From Gp6-AA40 sp036407095 (GTDB lineage Bacteria > Acidobacteriota > Vicinamibacteria > Vicinamibacterales > UBA2999), in assembly GCA_036407095.1 (NCBI GenBank), contig DASWZV010000168.1, positions 1 to 64,000 on the forward strand: a stretch of DNA of 64,000 nt, given 5' to 3'. Each line of letters opens with the position of its first letter. Position 1 is the stretch's first letter. Shown here piece by piece: positions 58,986-64,000 of this stretch. The notes under the pieces were generated by a model that made no database searches, was not told the origin of the DNA, and saw only the letters and a program-made list of their open reading frames with translations. A program made the position numbers and the translations under genes.

Positions 58986-59996
58986 TCAGCGACGGCCAGG
59001 AGCCGAACGCTCGTCGGCGAGATCCTCGCCCATGCACCGCTGGTAGTACTCGGCCACCAGCGCGCGTTCGTCCTCATCGCACCGGTTGAGGAATGACAGC
59101 CTGAATGCGAGCCCCGCGTCCTTGAAGAGGGTCGTGTTCTCGGCCCAGGTCACCACCGTGCGCGGCGACATCACGGTCGACAGATCGCCGTCGGCGAACC
59201 CGCGCCGCGTGAGATTCGCCAGGGCCACCATGGCGCTCGCAGTGGCACGCCCGTCTGCGTTGCGGTATTCGGGACAGCGCGCGAGGACGACGTCGACCTC
59301 ACGATCGTGCGCCAGGTAGTTCAACGTGACGACAATGTTCCAGCGATCCATCTGACCCTGATTGAGCGGCTGGGTGCCGTGATACAGGCCGCTCGCATCG
59401 CCCAATCCGACTGTGTTCGCCGTCGCGAACAGGCGGAACGCGGGATGCGGCTCGATCACACGGCTCTGATCGAGCAGCGTCAGACGTCCCTCGACCTCGA
59501 GGACGCGCTGGATCACGAACATCACGTCGGCGCGCCCGGCGTCGTACTCATCGAACACGAGCGCGCATGGCCGCTGCAGCGCCCATGTCAGCATGCCCGG
59601 CTGAAACTCGGTGACCTGCTTGCCGTCGCGCACGACGATTGCGTCCTTGCCGATGAGATCCATGCGGCTCACGTGACCGTCGAGATTCACGCGAACACAT
59701 GGCCAGTTGAGCCGCGAGGCGACCTGCTCGACGTGACTCGATTTGCCGGTCCCGTGCCGGCCTTGCACCATCACACGGCGGTTATGAAGGAATCCCGCGA
59801 GCAGCGCCAGCGTCGTATCGCGGTCGAAGACGTAGTCGGGGTCCCGCGGGGGAACGTGCTCGTCCACGTACGAGAAGGCGGGCACCTGAAGGTCGCTGTC
59901 GATCTTGAACAGCTCCCGCGCCGAGACGGTGACGTCGGGAAGACCGGGGGAACTTGCAGAGAGCGTCGAAATCGAACCGCTGGACCCTGTGTTCAT
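58986..59996 (-). CDS. cobS: CobS-like AAA+ ATPase of cobaltochelatase
   Basis: This 336-residue protein has the CobS N-terminus (FKIDSDLQVPAFSYVDEHVP, split) and AAA+ motifs: Walker A GRHGTGKSSH, Walker B ALVFDEYDAGR, sensor region FATANTVGLGD. The GTQPLNQGQMDRW segment is typical of CobS. It would power metal insertion together with CobT. The pair is tightly spaced (3 bases), but the large CobN subunit is not seen. Confidence 0.88.
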   Translation of the reverse strand: MNTGSSGSISTLSASSPGLPDVTVSARELFKIDSDLQVPAFSYVDEHVPPRDPDYVFDRDTTLALLAGFLHNRRVMVQGRHGTGKSSHVEQVASRLNWPCVRVNLDGHVSRMDLIGKDAIVVRDGKQVTEFQPGMLTWALQRPCALVFDEYDAGRADVMFVIQRVLEVEGRLTLLDQSRVIEPHPAFRLFATANTVGLGDASGLYHGTQPLNQGQMDRWNIVVTLNYLAHDREVDVVLARCPEYRNADGRATASAMVALANLTRRGFADGDLSTVMSPRTVVTWAENTTLFKDAGLAFRLSFLNRCDEDERALVAEYYQRCMGEDLADERSAPGRR

Positions 59997-60186
59997 CTGA
60001 TGTGTCGATTATCCCAGAACCGGTCCGTTACCGATCCGAGCGCCCTGTAGCCTTGCGCGAGCACCGGCGTGATCAGAAAGAACGCCAGCCGGGATCGAGA
60101 CACGAGTGGGAGCGATCGCGTGAAAACGAGCCATGTTTGCCCCGGTCAGGACGGCTCGCCCGCGAGCGGGGCAAAGAGATGCTGTC

Positions 60187-60240
60187 ATCCTCGCGAGGCT
60201 CAGATGCTCGATCGTCGGTGGCAGCGCCTCGCGAGGATGG
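60187..60240. promoter_or_regulatory. Inverted repeat just upstream of the DPP IV gene
   Basis: CATCCTCGCGAGGC (60187-60200) and its exact complement GCCTCGCGAGGATG (60227-60240) are 26 bases apart. Each contains the 10-base palindrome CCTCGCGAGG. The second ends 12 bases before the ATG. It could be a twin operator or a hairpin that hides the start region. The rest of the 256-base gap shows only GC-rich small palindromes. Confidence 0.45.
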
Positions 60241-60252
60241 TATCGTCAGATC

Positions 60253-62529
60253 ATGACGACAGGACTCCCGATCCGCCGCCTGATTCTCGTCGCCGTTGTT
60301 GCGGCGATCGCCCCGGTTCGGGCGCAACAGATCGACCGCGTGGGCAGTGCGTCCAGCGCGCTGAACGACCAGATCGATCGGATCTTCGGCGCTCGCACGT
60401 ACGAGACGCCGCGCTTCGGGCCGGCCCGCTGGCTGCCCGACGGCACTGCCTACGCCATCGTCGAAGGATCCGAGATCGCGCGTTACGACGCCGCCACCGG
60501 CGCGCGCACCGTCCTCGTGCCTGCGTCGAAGCTCGTGCCGAGCGCGACGAAGACGCCGCTCGACATCGACGACTACGCCTGGTCTCCCGACGGGAAGCGC
60601 ATGCTCATCTTCACCAACACCAGGCGGGTGTGGCGGCAGAACACCCGCGGTGACTACTGGGTGCTCGACACGACAACCGGCGCTCTGAAGCAGATCGGCG
60701 GCGACGCCCCCGAAGCGTCGCTGATGTTTGCGAAGTTCTCGCCGACGAGCGACCGGGTCGCCTACGTTCGTGGGAACAACATCTACGTCGAGCAGTTGAA
60801 CGATGGCCGGCGCGTGCAGTTGACGCACGACGGCTCCGCGACGACGGTCAACGGCACATCTGACTGGGTGTACGAAGAAGAGCTCGATCTTCGCGACGGG
60901 TTCCGCTGGAGTCCCGACGGTCGACGCATCGCCTATTGGCAGTTCGACACCACCGGCGTCGGAAGCTATCCGCTCGTCAACAACACCGCGGGACGCTACC
61001 CGACGATCACCTCGATTCCGTATCCGAAAGCGGGCACGACGAATTCAGCCGTGCGGATCGGGGTGGTCACCGTCGACGGCGGCGACACGCAGTGGATGCA
61101 GGCGCCCGGCGATCCACGCGACAACTACGCCGCGCGAGTCGAGTGGGCCGATCCGGGGACCGTTGCGATCCAACAGCTCAATCGCCTTCAGAACCGGAAC
61201 GACTACCTGCTCGCCGATGCGAGCCGCGGTTCGGTGACGCGCGCGTTTCGAGACGAGTCCCAGACGTGGGTCGATGTCGTCGACGAGGTCCGCTGGATCA
61301 ACAACGGAACCTCGTTTCTGTGGGTCAGTGAGCGTGACGGGTGGCGGCACATCTATCGCGTGCCGCGTGGAACCGGCACGAACGGAGGCACGAACGGGAG
61401 CGCGCAGCTCATCACCAACTTCCAGGCAGATGTGATCGATGTCACCGGCGTCGATGAAGGGGGCGGATGGGTCTATTTCCTTGCTTCACCCACCAACGCG
61501 ACACAGCAGTATCTCTATCGGGCGAAGCTCGATGGCACCGGCACGCCCGAGCGCGTCACGCCTGCCGATCAACCCGGCTGGCACACCTACGATCTCGCTC
61601 CCGGCGGACGTCTTGCCTTCCATACCTATTCGCGCATCGATCGCCCGCCGGTGACCGACGTCGTCGCGCTGCCGTCGCATCGCTCGCTGCGGACGCTCAC
61701 CGACACGGCGGCACTCACTGCGAAGCTGGCGCCGGTGCTGAAGATGCCGACGGAGTTCTTCACTGTCGACGTCGGCAACGGGGTGACGCTGGACGGATGG
61801 ATGATCAAGCCCTCGTCCTTCGACGCTTCGCGCAAGTACCCCGTGATCGCCTTCATCTACGGCGAGGTCGCATCTCAAACCGTCAGGGATCGCTGGAGCT
61901 CCGGGCAACAGCTGTTCCATCGCGCCCTTGCCGACGCAGGCTATATCGTCGTCTCGATCGACAACCGTGGTACGCCTGCTCCTAAAGGCGCCGCCTGGCG
62001 GCACGTCGTGTACGGATCGGTCGGTGATCTGTCGTCGAAGGAACATGCCTCGGCGATGCGAGCGCTGGCCGCGAAATACTCGTACGTCGACGGCGATCAC
62101 GTGGGTATCTGGGGCTGGAGTGGCGGCGGGTCGAACACGCTGAATGCGATGTTCAGATTCCCCGACGTGTACAAGGTCGGCGTCGCCGTGGCACCCATGC
62201 CCGATCAGCAGCTCTACGACACGATCTACGAGGAACGCTACATGGGCCTGCCCAAGGACAATGCTGAGGGCTATCGGCTCGGCTCACCGATCAACTTCGC
62301 GCAGGGACTCAAAGGCAAGCTGCTGATCATCCACGGCACGGGCGACGACAACGTGCACTATCAGGGAACGGAGCGGTTGATCAATCGCCTCATCGAGCTC
62401 GGAAAGCCGTTCGACATGATGGCGTATCCGAACCGCTCGCACTCGATCTCGGAAGGGCCTGGCACGACGACGCACCTCTATCACTTGATCGCGCGGTATT
62501 TCCTCGATCACCTGCCGCCGGCCAGTTAG
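60253..62529 (+). CDS. Exported dipeptidyl peptidase IV (S9B family)
   Basis: This 758-residue serine peptidase removes X-Pro or X-Ala dipeptides from peptide N-termini. A signal peptide (LILVAVVAAIAPVRAQ) leads into a beta-propeller (residues 50-520) that contains the substrate-binding DWVYEEEL. The alpha/beta-hydrolase end has the nucleophile in GWSGGG, the Asp in HGTGDDNVH and the His in NRSHSI. All three catalytic residues are present. With pepF it suggests peptide scavenging in the periplasm. Confidence 0.93.
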   Translation: MTTGLPIRRLILVAVVAAIAPVRAQQIDRVGSASSALNDQIDRIFGARTYETPRFGPARWLPDGTAYAIVEGSEIARYDAATGARTVLVPASKLVPSATKTPLDIDDYAWSPDGKRMLIFTNTRRVWRQNTRGDYWVLDTTTGALKQIGGDAPEASLMFAKFSPTSDRVAYVRGNNIYVEQLNDGRRVQLTHDGSATTVNGTSDWVYEEELDLRDGFRWSPDGRRIAYWQFDTTGVGSYPLVNNTAGRYPTITSIPYPKAGTTNSAVRIGVVTVDGGDTQWMQAPGDPRDNYAARVEWADPGTVAIQQLNRLQNRNDYLLADASRGSVTRAFRDESQTWVDVVDEVRWINNGTSFLWVSERDGWRHIYRVPRGTGTNGGTNGSAQLITNFQADVIDVTGVDEGGGWVYFLASPTNATQQYLYRAKLDGTGTPERVTPADQPGWHTYDLAPGGRLAFHTYSRIDRPPVTDVVALPSHRSLRTLTDTAALTAKLAPVLKMPTEFFTVDVGNGVTLDGWMIKPSSFDASRKYPVIAFIYGEVASQTVRDRWSSGQQLFHRALADAGYIVVSIDNRGTPAPKGAAWRHVVYGSVGDLSSKEHASAMRALAAKYSYVDGDHVGIWGWSGGGSNTLNAMFRFPDVYKVGVAVAPMPDQQLYDTIYEERYMGLPKDNAEGYRLGSPINFAQGLKGKLLIIHGTGDDNVHYQGTERLINRLIELGKPFDMMAYPNRSHSISEGPGTTTHLYHLIARYFLDHLPPAS

Positions 62530-62535
62530 TCGCTG

Positions 62536-62778
62536 ATGGTGGGTTCCGCCGCCATCGGCGCCTGGGTTGTGTACCTGGCGTTCTGCATCTTGCTGGTGCG
62601 CGGCTACGTTGGCGGAGAGCTGGGCCGGCGCGGATGCGCAATCGCGCTGGTGCTGTGGATCGCTGGCTACGGCGTCTTCAGGCAGCTTCCCTTCTACGCG
62701 CCGTTCGCGTCTTACGTCGCTGTTCTCGACATCGCGCTCGTCTTCGTCATCTTCAAAGGGGATGTGCGGCTGACGTGA
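62536..62778 (+). CDS. Small membrane protein of unknown function
   Basis: This 80-residue protein has two or three hydrophobic segments (AIGAWVVYLAFCILLV, AIALVLWIAGYGVF, YVAVLDIALVFVIF) and few charges. It starts 6 bases after the DPP IV stop and is probably co-transcribed. I do not recognise the family. Codon use and hydrophobic pattern favour a real gene. Confidence 0.6.
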   Translation: MVGSAAIGAWVVYLAFCILLVRGYVGGELGRRGCAIALVLWIAGYGVFRQLPFYAPFASYVAVLDIALVFVIFKGDVRLT

Positions 62779-62789
62779 GCGTGGAAAGT

Positions 62790-63369
62790 CACGGAGATTG
62801 CGGAGACCGGTTTTCGCACGGAGACACGGAGTCGCCCATGAGCGCGGTTCACCACGTTCCATGAAAGTCGGCGAGCGACTTTGAGAGCAGACAACGGGGG
62901 AGACGGGGGGAACGGGATGGTCACACGGGGATAACGGTGGCAACCGGGGGCAACGGGAATTGTCGATCTTGATCACGTCGACGTTATGTCCCGTTTCCCC
63001 TGTCTTCTCCGTTGTCCCCGTGTTGATGCCTTTCTCGGTTTCCTCCGCAGGCTCCGTTTCCGGTGGCAATGGCGAAGCACATTTTCTGAGCAGTAACGGA
63101 GGTCAGACGGAGGCTGACCGCTCTCAGCCTTACAACGTTCGGGCGGGGGTGCCGGCCCTTCGGCCGGCCACATGGGGCGAGAGCCGCCCACGAAAACAAG
63201 CGCGATGAGTACTGGTGTCCGCGTTTGTTTTCGTGGGCGGCTCTCACCCCATCGCGCGCGTAGCGCGCGACCCGCCCGAACGCAGTACGTTTCGCAAGTG
63301 GACGGCCTCCGTCCGACCTCCGTGTCTCCGTGCCTCCGTGCGAAACCGTTTTCTCCCAAAAACTCCGTT
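62790..63369. repeat. Nested palindromic element E3, the largest
   Basis: The outer arms (62790-62835 and about 63315-63369) share CGGTTTTCGCACGGAG words. A GACAACGGGG-word palindrome lies at 62889-62917 and 62988-63020. Next come CGGAGGTCAGACGGAGGC (about 63102) with its inverse near 63303, hairpin GCCGGCC, GGCCGGC (63151-63168), inner arms 63172-63204 and 63220-63252 (31 of 33 match), and hairpin CGCGCGCG, CGCGCG (63253-63269). It fills the whole 593-base convergent gap, and I see no gene in it. Confidence 0.85.
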
Positions 63370-63371
63370 GC

Positions 63372-63668
63372 TTATCCGCCAGCGATCGCACCCACGACCA
63401 TGAACGGATCCTTCCCACGTGCGACTGACTCGGGCAGTGGCGTATCTGGTGAGTCGTGGGAGAGATCCTGCTCACAAGCGAAGAAGCGCAGGAACGGCCG
63501 CCGCTGCAATGTGACGTGATCGCGGATCGTGCCGCGCAGCACGGGGTAACTCGCTTCGAGCGCGTCGAGCACTGCGCGCTGCGTCACTTCGCCCGACACG
63601 TCCACCTGCACTTCGGCGCCGACGCGCGCGAGGTTGCGCAGGTGATACGGAAGCTCCACCCGGATCAT
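63372..63668 (-). CDS. MoaD/ThiS-like ubiquitin-fold sulfur carrier
   Basis: This 98-residue protein has a beta-grasp layout (MIRVELPYHLRNLARVGAEV, split, and VDVSGEVTQRAVLDALE) and ends exactly in GG before the stop, as needed for thiocarboxylate formation. MoaD- and ThiS-like proteins feed sulfur to cofactor synthesis or act as protein modifiers. No E1-like or molybdopterin gene is nearby. Its ATG overlaps the stop of the BNR-repeat gene (ATGA), so the two are made together. Confidence 0.85.
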   Translation of the reverse strand: MIRVELPYHLRNLARVGAEVQVDVSGEVTQRAVLDALEASYPVLRGTIRDHVTLQRRPFLRFFACEQDLSHDSPDTPLPESVARGKDPFMVVGAIAGG

Positions 63669-64000
63669 GAAAGCGTCTGCACCTCAACGGACAACACGGC
63701 GGGCAGATCGCGCACGATCGGTGCCCAGGTGTCGCCCGCATCGCTCGACGCGTAGACCTGTCCTCCGGTCGTGCCGAAGTAGATGCCGCACTGATCGAGC
63801 TTGTCCACGGCCATCGCCTCGCGCAGCACGTTCACGTAGCAGTCGCGCTGCGGCAGGCCGTTCGTCAGCGCCTCCCACTCGTTGCCGCCCGACCGGCTGC
63901 GATACACCTGCAGCTTTCCATCGAGCGGGAAATGCTCCGAGTCGCTCTTGATCGGGACGACGTAGACGGTGTTGGGCTCGTGCGCGTGCACGTCGATCGG
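63665..64000 (-). CDS. BNR/sialidase-like beta-propeller protein, C-terminal part (cut by window edge)
   Basis: About 111 C-terminal residues are visible, open to the right edge. BNR-type features: LQVYRSRSGGNEWEAL, IYFGTTGGQVYASSDAGDTW (Asp-box like SxDxGxTW). The segment VDKLDQCGIYFG is typical of the exo-alpha-sialidase-like WD40/YVTN/BNR proteins found next to MoaD/ThiS genes. Enzyme activity cannot be judged from this fragment. Confidence 0.8.
   Translation of the reverse strand, partial: PIDVHAHEPNTVYVVPIKSDSEHFPLDGKLQVYRSRSGGNEWEALTNGLPQRDCYVNVLREAMAVDKLDQCGIYFGTTGGQVYASSDAGDTWAPIVRDLPAVLSVEVQTLS

Noticed and set aside
62790..63369. Protein-coding genes within element E3
   Set aside because: Short open frames exist on both strands, but they follow the palindromes and have no start signals or family features.
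1..64000. tRNA, rRNA or known riboswitches
   Set aside because: I saw no cloverleaf, rRNA core sequence or recognised riboswitch consensus by eye; a covariance search would be needed to exclude small RNAs.

Overview
The window is a 64 kb, GC-rich chromosomal segment with about 56 protein-coding genes and no rRNA, tRNA, CRISPR array, prophage or autonomous transposon that I can see. It most likely comes from an Acidobacteriota of the class Vicinamibacteria. The signs are several VWFA-related proteins typical of Acidobacteria, an Oar-like TonB-dependent receptor with a carboxypeptidase-regulatory N-terminus, a Ser/Thr kinase fused to a TolB-like domain and TPRs, CRTAC1/ASPIC proteins, DUF6152 and DUF6526 proteins, and many exported hydrolases. 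This assignment is inferred from gene content only.

Layout. 1-5.0 kb: trxA-trxB (cut by the left edge), glycogen synthase, an FdhE-like protein, a penicillin-binding carboxypeptidase and a membrane protein. 5.3-7.4 kb: a small Cys-containing protein, a solitary beta-class DNA methyltransferase and a LysR regulator. 7.5-10.7 kb: a VWFA protein, rpiB and two proteins with basic tails. 10.8-16.4 kb: a receiver-domain protein, hemE-hemY, an exported O-methyltransferase, arginase and a short VWFA-like protein. 16.4-23.4 kb: a TPR/CRTAC1 pair divergent from a 1190-residue TonB-dependent receptor with a clear sigma70 promoter and terminator. 23.6-32.8 kb: an M3 oligopeptidase, a coupled metallopeptidase/ATP-grasp pair, a mono-haem protein, a Ser/Thr kinase and an OmpA-like protein. 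33.0-39.1 kb: a minus-strand cluster of six exported proteins, four of which share one unnamed domain and two of which carry metallo-beta-lactamase folds, plus DUF6152. 39.5-42.0 kb: a RodZ-like regulator, a second exported methyltransferase and an exported VOC protein. 42.2-47.6 kb: PEGA, Ig/FN3-like, TonB-C and pseudokinase-PEGA proteins. 47.9-53.4 kb: SDR, DUF6526, STAS, CcdC-like, a tandem esterase-like protein and a GNAT. 53.7-57.2 kb: an AmpG-like permease, a fifth copy of the shared domain and a second VWFA-like protein. 57.3-62.8 kb: CobT-CobS, dipeptidyl peptidase IV and a small membrane protein. The right edge holds a MoaD/ThiS-like carrier coupled to a BNR-repeat protein.

How the genes work together. 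Most products act in the envelope or periplasm: peptide degradation (pepF, DPP IV, HEAGH peptidase), peptidoglycan turnover (carboxypeptidase, AmpG) and TonB-linked uptake (receptor, TonB-C protein). Cytoplasmic metabolism is represented by haem synthesis, glycogen, pentose phosphate, arginine catabolism and redox genes.

The most unusual content is between genes. Two repeat families fill many gaps. One consists of GTAG-headed REP hairpins, several of which supply the stop codon of the gene next to them. The other consists of palindromes whose arms are tandem 7-mers (AGGAATC, GACCTTT, AAAATGC, CTCAAAA and CACGGAG types). Three large members contain further nested palindromes with two shared hairpin modules. 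Many start codons have a -10 hexamer 6-9 bases upstream, which suggests common leaderless transcription. Several enzymes have lost catalytic residues: a fused metallo-beta-lactamase domain, an SDR, a tandem esterase-like protein and a pseudokinase.
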